A DNA stretch of 17,189 bases from an uncultured Leptotrichia sp. (GCA_937925095.1 CALEXX010000033.1:1-17189), one strand, 5' to 3'. Positions 1 to 8,802 are shown, counted from the stretch's first letter. Numbers and translations: made by a program. The notes: generated from the letters alone by a model not told the origin.

Positions 1-5
1 GGGAT

Positions 6-71
6 AAAAAAATTCGACAACCTTAAAAAGCTTATTCAGCTTAGAATCTCTTAAGGTTATCGAACTTTTTT
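6..71 (-). terminator. Long hairpin, probable rho-independent terminator for leftward transcription
   Basis: Two 21-base arms (6-26 and 51-71) pair almost completely, with a 24-base loop that itself holds a small AAGCT/AGCTT hairpin. The two imperfect positions (12/65 and 18/59) are A-C mismatches in plus-strand RNA but G-U pairs in minus-strand RNA, so the structure is better when transcribed leftward. There it ends in a run of U. It would end transcripts of the STAND gene that starts at 3752, or shield an insertion element lying to the left from outside transcription. Its exact owner is unclear because it touches the IS-like end at 71-95. Confidence 0.6.
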
Positions 72-95
72 CACCCATACTCTCGGCAAAGAGCC
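71..95. mobile_element. Terminal inverted repeat of an ISL3-like insertion sequence (copy 1, partial)
   Basis: Read inward on the minus strand, the sequence begins GGCTCTTTG, the typical start of ISL3-family terminal repeats (recalled, not searched). It matches 20 of 25 positions of the sequence ending at 10650 in the same orientation. The element would extend leftward out of the window, so no transposase is visible. Only about 9 bases separate it from the stop codon of the STAND gene. It could also be a solo remnant. Confidence 0.5.
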
Positions 96-104
96 ATTAA
101 TTTT

Positions 105-3100
105 TTAACTATTCCAATTTTCTAATTTATAAATTTTTTTATCGTTTTTATTCTCAAATTTGTTTGTATCATAATCTTTTTTATCTAACTCTATCTTTTT
201 AAAAATATCTAAAGCTACATCTCTTTCAAATATCTCTTCAATTTCATAATTTCTTTCTATAATTTCTATTTTTTCAGCGATTTTTTTTATGAAAAAATCA
301 TATTCCTGAACAACTTCTTTTTTTAAATATTGAAAAAATTTATTCCATAATTCTCTTCCTATTTCACAAGGAATTCTACCGTTAAAAAATATTATATTAA
401 TTTTATTTGTAACTATTAATTGTAATAATTCTTCAAAAATTTTTCTCCTTTTTTCTGTATTTTTATATATTTCTAAATCATAAATTCTTAAAAGACCTTC
501 TACATCTTCCCTCTTATCTTCATTTATCCAATCAATAAATTCTCTCAATGCAATCTCATAAGATTTATTCAATTGATCTCTTTTTAAAACTTCCAAAATA
601 ACTTCATCCCATAATTCAGAATTTTGATGATGATATCCCATCCAATATAAAGGTTGTGAGTAACCGCAATATATATTTAAACATTCTTCTAAAATATTCT
701 CTTCTATTAACTTATCTACAATTTCAGGTATATTCTGATTTATTTCTATTTCTAATACTTCTTTTTGTATTTCATTTGGAATATTATCTATATTTAATGA
801 AATTGCTTTTATCCATTTCACATCATTCCTATCGCTTTTTAATAAATTTAATATCATATTTTTTTCATCATCATATAAATCATTCCATCTATTAACAGCT
901 ACCCAAATACTTACAGTTAGTATAAATGTGGACTTTGTTTTTAAAATTTTTTGAAATAGCTCTTTTCTACACTCGTCCTTCTTTTCTATTCCTTCTAATA
1001 AATAAATCATAATCCAAAAATGATGTTTATATGGTTCTGCAAATTTCTTTGATTCCTCTAAAAAATCATAAAACTCTTCAGTATTGGGGATTTCAAACTG
1101 CTCTAACCAACCAAGCCATTTTTCTGCAAATTCAATAACTTTCTTTTTTTCTGTTACATAATCTAATGAAAAAATTGCATCCTTTGTTAAAGTAATATTA
1201 TTCATAGTTGCATATTCAAAAGAACAATTGTCAAAATAAAATTCTAAAATTCCAAACCATCTTTCCCACATTTTTTTCTTTAAATCTTCTTCTGTTTCTA
1301 AAATTTTTAACGAATAATCTGATAAAAAATAACGTATTTTTAACATTAAAACTATGTTTGATAAATTTTTTAAAATTAAACTTCTAATTTTACCTTTAAA
1401 TTCAAGAGTATATTTATCCCAAATTACAACTGCATTTATAAGTATACTAAAAATATAATCAGGATGTTCATAATTAACTAAATATTTATCAATTTCATTT
1501 AAATTATAAGCATATCTTTCAAAAATTTTCCCAATTGCAATACTACGAATAAAAATTTCGTCATATTCTAGACCTTTTTCTAAAATTTCTAAACTTACTT
1601 GCGGTTCATTTATCAAACCAAATATTTCTTCAGAAGAAAGATCATCATTTAAATTTTTACTATTAATATTATTTGATTGGGAAATATTCCAATTAAAATA
1701 CTTTTCAAATTTTTCAAATTCTTCTCTTGTATTTAAATCATAATACGCTATCCCTTTATTCCATCTAATTTGTCTATTAACAGAAATCTTATATAAAAAA
1801 TCATACTGCTCTTTTTTTGATAATTTTGACAAAATTTCAAAATTATTACTAAAAAAAGTTACCACTTCTGCCTTTACACTTGGAAAAATATTATCTAATC
1901 CATTTAAAATAATACTTTTTAACTCCTCATCTAAAGTTTTTTTATATAATTTTTCAATAAAATCTAATGTACAAAGATTCATATCTGAAAACGGAAAATA
2001 TAAAAGCTTTTCTATTTTAACTATTAATAATTCCTTTTTTTCTCTCGTTTCCCTATATTCTTCTTCAAGTAACATATAACTTGCATAATGATATATTGGG
2101 TGTGCAAAAGTTATTTCACCATTGTAATCTTCTTTTATTAATCCTCTTTTTTTTAAATAATCAAACTCTTTTTGATATTCACTATTCCATTCATCATTAA
2201 TATTACTTTCTAAATTTAGAAATTTTTTTAATTTTTTTTCATAATTTTCAATATCATTTTTAGTGTTCAAAACATTTTTTAATCTTTTTTTTGAAATAGA
2301 TTTATTAGTATTACAAATCATTCCTAATTTAATAAAAAATTCTATTGCTAAATCTCCTCTTTCTCTTATTATTCCTGCAATTGTTTCAGAATCAATCATT
2401 GCCATTTTAACAATTTCTTCTAGAGATTTTTCTTTTAATTCTTCTTTTTCTATACTATTAAAAATATTTGTAATATGTCCAAATTGCAAATTTTTTTCCT
2501 TTTTATTAAGTTCTCTTGAAATTTTATTATACATTTCTTCCATTTCTATTGAATTATTAGTGTGTAATTTCCATAATTGCTTTACTTCATCGCTATTTTT
2601 ATTTGTCAAATCAATCCATTTATATTTATTAATTTTACAATCTTCTATTTTATTTTTTTTCATTGTTTCAAATAAAATATCTTTACGAGTTGTAACTATT
2701 AACTTTCTGTTATTCTTTTTACTAACTTCATTTACTAATTCTCGAAATTTTGATAAAATATTATTCTTATTTGTAGAAACTTCTACATTACCGAATGGAT
2801 CTTCTAATATTAGTAACTTATTTTGTATTTTTCTGTCATTAATACCAAAAGAAAAAATTTTTTCTATATTTGAATCAATTATTGTTTCATAATTTTTATC
2901 TCGATATTCTTGAGCAATCTCTTTTGCTAACTCAGTTTTCCCACAATATGTAACACCAGTTAAAAGTAGAATTTTATTTTCCTCTAATATATCTATACAT
3001 CTACTCTCTTCTTTTCGCTTTATATGTTCTGGATTTGAAATTTTATTCTCTCTATATTTATCAATTATTGCAATTATTTCATCTGTAATTGAATTATCAT

Positions 3101-3752
3101 TCCCAAAATTTTCAAACATTAACTTCTTCATTTCACCTACAGCTAAATCTATGCTATTTTTAGATATATAAAAATTTTTTTGAAAAAGTTTAGTTATTTC
3201 ATCTTTTAATCGCTCTTCATCAAAATTTTCTTGTATTTCGACCCTACTTAGTGCTTCTTTTAAATCATTGTCTTCTAAATTTTCAATATATCCTTTTTGA
3301 AATTTTTCTCTTTCTTCCTTTAATTTTACTCCATCTGCTTTCACTTTTTTTAGTTTTTCTTTAATTTTTGTTAGATCTTTTTTTGTTAAATTTTTTTTAC
3401 CTTTATCAGTAAAAATATAAGTATCATCTTTACATCTTCCCGAAGTCATAAAAATTATTTTTCTATTTTTATCTTCAACTAATTTTTTTAATAAGTGAAT
3501 ATCCAATTTATTGCCTTCAAAATTACTTAACCATTTACAAAATTCTTCTATAGTTATTTGTTTTCCAATTTTATTTTTAAACTGTAAATCTATTATGTGT
3601 TTCTTGTCTAAAATAACCTGAGCATCTTCTTCATTTTGTTTTTCTATATATATTTCCAAATTTTTTTTACTAATATATTTTAATATACAATATATTGTTG
3701 CTATTTCTTGATACTTAAATCCTTCTAATAAAGGTTTTATTTTGTTTCCCAT
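105..3752 (-). CDS. STAND NTPase with N-terminal Cap4/DUF4297-like nuclease domain (putative anti-phage effector)
   Basis: The start is set at the ATG at 3752, which has AGAAGG 8 bases upstream; a GTG three codons earlier overlaps that ribosome site and is less likely. The protein has about 1215 residues. Residues 11-15 (GFKYQ), D43 and the Q57-F-K59 motif resemble the PD-(D/E)XK-type nuclease fold of Cap4/DUF4297 proteins. A charged helical stretch follows. The NTPase has Walker A GVTYCGKT (266-273), Walker B LLILEDPFG (313-321) and an arginine-bearing VTTR strand end (to 356), and the winged-helix-like region contains FAHPIYHYA (549-557). This set is typical of nSTAND3-type proteins. The remaining roughly 650 residues are helical and repeat-like, as in sensor domains of Avs-type systems. 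The role is inferred: recognise a phage component, oligomerise, cut DNA. The gene is more AT-rich than the housekeeping genes and lies between an IS-like end and an rnhB remnant, which suggests acquisition by transfer. The nuclease assignment is the least certain part. Confidence 0.75.
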   Translation of the reverse strand: MGNKIKPLLEGFKYQEIATIYCILKYISKKNLEIYIEKQNEEDAQVILDKKHIIDLQFKNKIGKQITIEEFCKWLSNFEGNKLDIHLLKKLVEDKNRKIIFMTSGRCKDDTYIFTDKGKKNLTKKDLTKIKEKLKKVKADGVKLKEEREKFQKGYIENLEDNDLKEALSRVEIQENFDEERLKDEITKLFQKNFYISKNSIDLAVGEMKKLMFENFGNDNSITDEIIAIIDKYRENKISNPEHIKRKEESRCIDILEENKILLLTGVTYCGKTELAKEIAQEYRDKNYETIIDSNIEKIFSFGINDRKIQNKLLILEDPFGNVEVSTNKNNILSKFRELVNEVSKKNNRKLIVTTRKDILFETMKKNKIEDCKINKYKWIDLTNKNSDEVKQLWKLHTNNSIEMEEMYNKISRELNKKEKNLQFGHITNIFNSIEKEELKEKSLEEIVKMAMIDSETIAGIIRERGDLAIEFFIKLGMICNTNKSISKKRLKNVLNTKNDIENYEKKLKKFLNLESNINDEWNSEYQKEFDYLKKRGLIKEDYNGEITFAHPIYHYASYMLLEEEYRETREKKELLIVKIEKLLYFPFSDMNLCTLDFIEKLYKKTLDEELKSIILNGLDNIFPSVKAEVVTFFSNNFEILSKLSKKEQYDFLYKISVNRQIRWNKGIAYYDLNTREEFEKFEKYFNWNISQSNNINSKNLNDDLSSEEIFGLINEPQVSLEILEKGLEYDEIFIRSIAIGKIFERYAYNLNEIDKYLVNYEHPDYIFSILINAVVIWDKYTLEFKGKIRSLILKNLSNIVLMLKIRYFLSDYSLKILETEEDLKKKMWERWFGILEFYFDNCSFEYATMNNITLTKDAIFSLDYVTEKKKVIEFAEKWLGWLEQFEIPNTEEFYDFLEESKKFAEPYKHHFWIMIYLLEGIEKKDECRKELFQKILKTKSTFILTVSIWVAVNRWNDLYDDEKNMILNLLKSDRNDVKWIKAISLNIDNIPNEIQKEVLEIEINQNIPEIVDKLIEENILEECLNIYCGYSQPLYWMGYHHQNSELWDEVILEVLKRDQLNKSYEIALREFIDWINEDKREDVEGLLRIYDLEIYKNTEKRRKIFEELLQLIVTNKINIIFFNGRIPCEIGRELWNKFFQYLKKEVVQEYDFFIKKIAEKIEIIERNYEIEEIFERDVALDIFKKIELDKKDYDTNKFENKNDKKIYKLENWNS

Positions 3753-3826
3753 ACTTTTCACCTTCTTTATTTAAATTGTGTTCAATATTAAATTTATTAA
3801 CTACCTTTTATCGCTCAATATCTTTT

Positions 3827-4054
3827 TCAAAAATCTCTTCCTATATTTTTAGTCCTGTCCGCTTTGTGTTTCTTAAATTTATACTTAGGAAATTCTTTTG
3901 AAATTTCACAAAGTATTCTGCCCCTTCTAACCTTTGCCACAAGTGAAGCAGTAGAAATGGTTAACGATTTTCTGTCTCCTTTAACAATGAACATCCGCTC
4001 TTCTTGATATTCTTTGATTAAATAGTTGCCATCAACTAAAACTATATAAAAAGC
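3827..4054 (-). pseudogene. rnhB: Ribonuclease HII fragment (rnhB remnant)
   Basis: The minus strand reads VDGNYLIKEYQ, then FIVKGDRKSLTISTASLVAK, then FPKYKFKKHKADRTKN, ending in a stop after IGRDF. These match the central and C-terminal blocks of RNase HII: the DG near the substrate pocket, the kGD.ks.sIaaASilAKv motif and the P.Y.f.khk segment. The protein removes ribonucleotides from DNA and R-loops. Only about 75 codons remain. The N-terminal catalytic DEaGRG part and the C-terminal histidine region are missing, and the expected AASI reads TASL. No start codon or ribosome site precedes it. It lies directly upstream of the STAND gene, as if that gene or its carrier element had landed in the locus. 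A functional copy is expected elsewhere, because the gene is normally kept. Confidence 0.7.
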
Positions 4055-4302
4055 TTATTTTGTAACTGTTTGAAGAATTGTACATCTCATTGTAAGAAAT
4101 GTTTTATAAAAATAATTACTCTTATCAAATTCTTAACTTTTCTGATTTATATACTAATGTTATTATATTCTAAATAAAAAACAATAGCAATAAAAAAATT
4201 CATAACATGCTTTAAATTCAGTTTTGGCATTTTTTTATAGAAAAAAATTAAAAAGTTTGGTAAAATATAAGTTGATAAAGTTTTTAGGGAGAAATTTAAT
4301 AC
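4055..4302. other. AT-rich spacer with a possible promoter
   Basis: Together with the rnhB remnant this makes a 550-base stretch without an intact gene. Beyond scraps on the minus strand that may be further rnhB debris, I see no coding signal. The right end holds a candidate promoter for the rightward operon. Confidence 0.5.
4238..4266 (+). promoter_or_regulatory. Candidate extended -10 promoter for the tmk-hisS operon
   Basis: TAGAAA (4238-4243, four of six bases of the -35 consensus) is followed after 17 bases by TAAAAT (4261-4266, five of six of the -10 consensus). A TGG just before the -10 fits an extended -10 motif. It lies 37 bases upstream of the first start codon. Such matches are common by chance in DNA this AT-rich. 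Confidence 0.35.
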
Positions 4303-4941
4303 ATGGGAAATATTGATAAAAAATTATAAGAAAAAATAGCATAAATACAGAAAAACTGAAAGCAGTTCTGCTTACAAGGAAATTATCATATGATTTAATT
4401 TTGGCCATCTGGGTAGGTATAATTGGAATAGGTGGAATCATTGTGTATTTTTTAAGCCTTTCTGATAAAAATTCTGAACAGACACCTATTCCTGTAGTTG
4501 CTTTACCGGTTTTTATATTATGCACTATAATTTTTATTTTTAATTTAGTAGTTTTTATAGAAAAACCGACTGTTTATCTTTATGAAGACGGTTTTATGAC
4601 AAGCAGGGAAAAAGAAAAAGCAGGAAATACTTGAACTTATAACTGGAATTGTCTCAATGATTCCACTTATAGGAGTGGTTTTTGAAAAAATTATGTCAGA
4701 GAATTCTGAAAAAATATACACTACTTTAAAAAAATGTGAAATACTTTTGGCAAAAGATTATATAAAAATAGAAGATAAGATTTACAGTTGTTCAGAAAAC
4801 AGAATTTTTATAAATAAATATAGAAATCTTATAATTTCTGACTTAAATGACAGAATAGTCGAACAGATATTTCTTAATTCAATTACAAGACCTGATTTAT
4901 TAGCTGCATTGGTAAATCACTTCTATGTCGAAGAAAAGTAA
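4303..4941 (+). pseudogene. Two-helix membrane protein gene with two compensating frameshifts
   Basis: The ATG at 4303 has AGGGAG upstream but opens only eight codons (MGNIDKKL). Adding one A to the run at 4318-4323 would join it to the next frame, which reads RKNSINTEKLKAVLL and then two hydrophobic segments (about 4395-4456 and 4497-4560). That frame stops at 4634. Removing one A from the run near 4615-4619 would join it to the third part, EKEKQEILELITGIVSMIPL, which runs to the stop at 4941. The repaired protein would have about 213 residues: two membrane helices and a charged cytoplasmic tail ending LAALVNHFYVEEK. I do not recognise the family. It is first in line with tmk, 30 bases away. 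The breaks could be homopolymer errors in the assembly, true decay, or slippage-tolerant expression. Confidence 0.6.
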
Positions 4942-4971
4942 AAAAAATACAAGAAAATAGGTAGGATAAAA

Positions 4972-5652
4972 ATGGGAAAACTTATAATTATTGAGGGTAC
5001 TGATGGTAGTGGAAAACAGACACAGACAGGACTTTTATATGAAAAATTGCGTGAAATAAAAGGCAGGGAAAAAGTAAAGAAGATATCTTTTCCAAATTAT
5101 GAAAGTAAAGCTTCTGAACCGGTAAAAATGTATCTTGCAGGAGAGTTTGGAGAAAAGGCAGACAGTGTAAATGCCTATGCGGCTTCAGTTCTATTTTCGG
5201 TAGACAGATTTGCTTCATTTAAGACAGAATGGGAAGAGTTCTATAGTAATGGAGGTATTGTACTGAGTGACAGATACACTATTTCCAATATGATTCATCA
5301 GGCATCTAAAATTAAGGATAGGGAAGAAAGGGAAAAATACCTGGACTGGCTTGTGGATCTGGAATGGAATAAAATAGGAATTCCGGAGCCTGATTTAGTA
5401 TTTTTTCTGGATATACCTTTTGATGTCAGTCAGAAACTTATGCAAAACAGGAAAAATAAAATAACAGGTGATAAAGTAAAAGATATACATGAGCAGGATG
5501 CTGAATATTTAAGAAATGCCTATAATATAGCAAAAGAACTGGCTATGAAGTATAAATGGAATGTTGTAGACTGTGTAGAAAATGATAGCCTGAGAAGTAT
5601 TGAAGAAATAAACGGCAGAATGATGGAAATTATTCTGGAGGAAGGGATATAA
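4972..5652 (+). CDS. tmk: Thymidylate kinase (dTMP kinase)
   Basis: This cytosolic enzyme phosphorylates dTMP to dTDP with ATP in dTTP synthesis. The 226-residue protein has the P-loop GTDGSGKQTQ (9-18), the DR pair at 78-79 and the DRYTISN block at 100-106, where Asp-Arg-Tyr binds substrate. A lid-like region with basic residues follows around 158-180. The P-loop has GKQT where most members have GKST or GKTT, so the metal-binding Ser/Thr directly after the lysine is a glutamine. I recall GK(E/Q)TQ as a recurrent variant in Clostridia and Fusobacteria, so this is probably a subfamily trait. AGGTAGGA precedes the start. The gene is 30 bases after the membrane protein gene and 1 base before hisS, which suggests one transcript. 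Confidence 0.93.
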   Translation: MGKLIIIEGTDGSGKQTQTGLLYEKLREIKGREKVKKISFPNYESKASEPVKMYLAGEFGEKADSVNAYAASVLFSVDRFASFKTEWEEFYSNGGIVLSDRYTISNMIHQASKIKDREEREKYLDWLVDLEWNKIGIPEPDLVFFLDIPFDVSQKLMQNRKNKITGDKVKDIHEQDAEYLRNAYNIAKELAMKYKWNVVDCVENDSLRSIEEINGRMMEIILEEGI

Positions 5653-5653
5653 T

Positions 5654-6892
5654 ATGATAAGTGTTTTAAAGGGAATGAAGGATAGACATTCTGATGATGT
5701 GAGAAAATATGATTTTATAGTTGATACAGCGAAAAAAGTGTTTTCAAAATATGGATTTGAGAGAATAATAACTCCAATTCTTGAGGAAACTGAGCTTTTC
5801 AGAAGAAGTGTCGGGGATGAAACAGATGTGGTATCAAAGGAAATGTATGAATTTAAGGATAAGGGTAACAGAAGTGTTTCAATGCGTCCAGAGGGGACAG
5901 CGGGAGTTGTAAGAGCCTATCTTGAGGCTGGTCTGCACAAATCAGATCCAATTGTAAAATGGTTCTATAACGGTCCTATGTATAGATACGAAGCACCTCA
6001 GAAGGGAAGATACAGGGAATTTCATCAAGTTGGAGCAGAAATATTTGGAATAAGAAGTCCTTATCTTGATGCAGAAATAATAAGAATGGGATGTGAATTT
6101 CTGGAAAAACTGGGAATAACAGGACTGACAGTTGAAATAAACAGTCTTGGAAATATAGAATCCAGAAAAAAATATATTGAAGATTTGAAGGCTTTCATGG
6201 CTGGAAGGCTTGATAAACTGAGTGAAGATTCAAAGAAAAGATACGAGAAAAACCCTTTAAGAGCATTAGATTCCAAGGATAAGGGAGATCAGGAACAGTT
6301 TAAGGATGCACCAAAATTGTATGATTATCTGGATGAGGAAAGTAAGAAGTATTTTGAGGATACAAAAAAATATCTTGAACTGCTGAATATAAAATATGTT
6401 GAAAATCCTAAACTTGTAAGAGGGCTGGATTACTATTCAGATACTGTATTTGAAATAAAATCTGACAAACTTGGAGCACAGGCGACAGTCCTTGCAGGTG
6501 GAAGATATGACAGGCTTCTTGAAATCCTTGATAATGTGAAAATACCTGCAATAGGATTTGCGGCAGGAATGGAAAGAATAGCAATGCTTATGGATGAAAA
6601 TCTTATTGGAAATAAGGAAAATGGAGTATATGTAGTATATTTTGATGATACGAAGGAATATTTTATAAAAACTCTGGAAGAATTAAGAAAAAATGACATT
6701 AAGGCAAGTTTTGACTATAATCCGAAAAGCTTTGGAGCACAGATGAAAAAAGCAAATAAAATCAATGCGGAATATGTGCTGATTTTAGGGGAAGATGAGC
6801 AGAAAGAAAATGTTGTCACATTGAAAAAATTCAGTACAGGGGAGCAGGAAAAGTATTCTCTTGATGAAGTGATAGAGATAGTTAAAGGTTAA
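5654..6892 (+). CDS. hisS: Histidyl-tRNA synthetase
   Basis: This class II synthetase charges tRNA-His with histidine. The 412-residue length is normal. Class II motif 1 lies around residues 36-45 (RIITP). RPEGTA is at 78-83. Motif 2, with YRYEAPQKGRYREFHQ, is at 110-125. The histidine-specific loop LVRGLDYYSDTVFE is at 254-267. Motif 3, AIGFAAGMERIAML, is at 299-312. The rest, from about 325, is the anticodon-binding domain. The ribosome site GGAGG lies inside the end of tmk, and only one base separates the genes, so translation is probably coupled. Confidence 0.97.
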   Translation: MISVLKGMKDRHSDDVRKYDFIVDTAKKVFSKYGFERIITPILEETELFRRSVGDETDVVSKEMYEFKDKGNRSVSMRPEGTAGVVRAYLEAGLHKSDPIVKWFYNGPMYRYEAPQKGRYREFHQVGAEIFGIRSPYLDAEIIRMGCEFLEKLGITGLTVEINSLGNIESRKKYIEDLKAFMAGRLDKLSEDSKKRYEKNPLRALDSKDKGDQEQFKDAPKLYDYLDEESKKYFEDTKKYLELLNIKYVENPKLVRGLDYYSDTVFEIKSDKLGAQATVLAGGRYDRLLEILDNVKIPAIGFAAGMERIAMLMDENLIGNKENGVYVVYFDDTKEYFIKTLEELRKNDIKASFDYNPKSFGAQMKKANKINAEYVLILGEDEQKENVVTLKKFSTGEQEKYSLDEVIEIVKG

Positions 6893-6982
6893 AATTACAG
6901 AAAAATAATAATTTTAATCTTTTTTGAAAAAATTCAATAAAATATTAAAACAATGGCTTAAAATTAAGATAGAGGTGAAGAA

Positions 6983-8758
6983 ATGTATAGAAATTATAAA
7001 CTAAATGAATTAAGAATTGAAAATGTCGGAGAAGAAGTAGTCCTGTCAGGATGGATTTCAAAGATAAGGGATAAAGGACATTTTGTATTTATTGATTTAA
7101 GAGATAGATACGGAGTTACACAGATATTTGTAAATGAAGAAGTTTCTGGAAAAGAAATGCTTGAAAAAGCAAAAAAATATAAGAATGAATGGGTAATAAA
7201 AGTAAAAGGAACTGTTGTAGAAAGAAGCAGTAAGAACCCTAACATTCCTACAGGAGATATCGAAGTACAGCCTAAAGAAATAGAAATTCTGAGTCAGGCA
7301 AAGCAGCTTCCGTTTGAAATAGACGAAACAGGAAACCTGAATGAAAATATAAGACTTACTTATAGATACCTTGATATAAGAAGACCAAAAATGCTGAATA
7401 ATATAATAAAGAGAAATGACATGCTTTTCTCAATAAGAAAATTTATGAATGAAAACGGATTTCTTGATGTAGACACTCCAATACTGGCAAAGGCTACACC
7501 TGAAGGAGCAAGAGACTTTGTAGTTCCAAGCAGAACAAACAAAGGGGATTTTTATGCATTGCCTCAGTCACCTCAGCTGTTCAAGCAGATTCTTATGGTT
7601 GCGGGAATTGATAAATATTATCAGCTTGCAAAATGTTTCAGGGATGAGGATTTGAGGGCAGACAGACAGCCTGAATTTACTCAGCTTGATGTGGAAATGT
7701 CTTTTGTGGAGCAGGAAGATGTAATAACTGCAATGGAAGAGCTGGCAAAAAGAGTATTCAAGGATGTAACAGGTCATGAGATAACAGAAAAATTTGAAAG
7801 AATGTCCTATGATGATGCAATGAATAACTATGGTTCTGACAAACCTGATCTGAGATTTGATATGAAACTTATTGATTTGTCTGAAGAAACAGCAAATGCA
7901 GGTTTTTCAGTATTTGAAAATGCAGTAAAAGACGGTGGAAAAGTAAAAGCTATAGTGGCACCTGAAGGAGAAAAATTTTCAAGAAAACATATAAAGGATT
8001 TGGAAGATTATGTGAAAACATACTTCAAGGCAAAAGGTCTGGCTTATATAAAAATAGATGAAAAGGGAGAAATAAACTCACCAATAGCTAAATTTTTCAG
8101 TGAAGATAAAATGAAAGAGATTATTGAAAAGCTTGGTATAAAAAATAATGAAATTGCACTGATTCTGGCAGACAGCTATAAAATTGTACATGACGGGCTG
8201 GGAGCATTGAGATTGAAACTTGGAGAAGATCTTGGTCTGATAGATAAAGATGCATTTAAATTTTTATGGGTAGTGGATTTCCCAATGTTTGAATGGAGTG
8301 AAGAAGAAAACAGATATAAAGCACAGCACCATCCATTTACTTCCATAAAGGCTGAAGATAGAAAATATCTGGATACAGATGAACTGGAAAAAATAAAGAC
8401 AGATTCTTATGATATGGTATTAAATGGTTATGAAATCGGTGGAGGAAGTATAAGAATCCACGATGAAAAATTACAGGAAAAGGTATTTGAAAAACTGGGG
8501 CTTGGTAAAGAGGAACAGTTGGAAAAATTTGGATTCTTCCTTGAAGTGCTGAAATATGGAGTTCCACCTCATGGAGGACTTGCATTTGGTATAGACAGAT
8601 GGCTTATGGCAATGCTGAAGGAATCTTCTATTAAGGAAGTAATACCGTTCCCTAAAACAAATAAAGGACAGGATCTTATGACAGGGGCACCTGCAGGAGT
8701 TGAAGAAAAAGTACTTGAAGAAGACTTGAGACTGAAATTATTGGAAATAGAAAAATAA
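6983..8758 (+). CDS. aspS: Aspartyl-tRNA synthetase
   Basis: This class II synthetase charges tRNA-Asp. The 591-residue length is that of the bacterial type, with an inserted GAD domain. An OB-fold anticodon-binding domain opens the protein (GWISKIRDKGHFVFIDLRDR, 23-42). Motif 2 carries CFRDEDLRADRQPEFTQLD (218-236). The GAD insertion lies around residues 290-400. HHPFTS follows, and motif 3 is GGLAFGIDRWLMAML (531-545). Whether it also charges tRNA-Asn cannot be settled from this window. A GAGGTG ribosome site precedes the ATG. It is 90 bases after hisS, and the hisS-aspS order is common in bacteria. The gap is AT-rich and could hold a weak promoter, but I see no convincing one. Confidence 0.97.
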   Translation: MYRNYKLNELRIENVGEEVVLSGWISKIRDKGHFVFIDLRDRYGVTQIFVNEEVSGKEMLEKAKKYKNEWVIKVKGTVVERSSKNPNIPTGDIEVQPKEIEILSQAKQLPFEIDETGNLNENIRLTYRYLDIRRPKMLNNIIKRNDMLFSIRKFMNENGFLDVDTPILAKATPEGARDFVVPSRTNKGDFYALPQSPQLFKQILMVAGIDKYYQLAKCFRDEDLRADRQPEFTQLDVEMSFVEQEDVITAMEELAKRVFKDVTGHEITEKFERMSYDDAMNNYGSDKPDLRFDMKLIDLSEETANAGFSVFENAVKDGGKVKAIVAPEGEKFSRKHIKDLEDYVKTYFKAKGLAYIKIDEKGEINSPIAKFFSEDKMKEIIEKLGIKNNEIALILADSYKIVHDGLGALRLKLGEDLGLIDKDAFKFLWVVDFPMFEWSEEENRYKAQHHPFTSIKAEDRKYLDTDELEKIKTDSYDMVLNGYEIGGGSIRIHDEKLQEKVFEKLGLGKEEQLEKFGFFLEVLKYGVPPHGGLAFGIDRWLMAMLKESSIKEVIPFPKTNKGQDLMTGAPAGVEEKVLEEDLRLKLLEIEK

Positions 8759-8802
8759 AATTTATGGTTAGACATGACTAACTTAGAAATATAGGAGGAA
8801 AT

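Noticed and set aside
2263..2892. Open frame of 209 codons on the plus strand inside the STAND gene
   Set aside because: It is antisense to a well-supported gene. Its Leu/Ile/Phe/Ser-rich translation is what complemented AT-rich coding gives, and it has no ribosome site.
3759..3761. GTG as start of the STAND gene
   Set aside because: It overlaps the AGAAGG ribosome site that is well spaced for the ATG three codons later.
4401..4403. TTG as start of a separate small membrane protein
   Set aside because: It falls inside the first membrane helix, the frame is open further upstream, and no ribosome site precedes it.
8764..8785. Short inverted repeat GTTAG/CTAAC between aspS and the zinc-ribbon gene
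   Set aside because: The stem is only five or six pairs with no T-run, too weak to call a terminator or operator.
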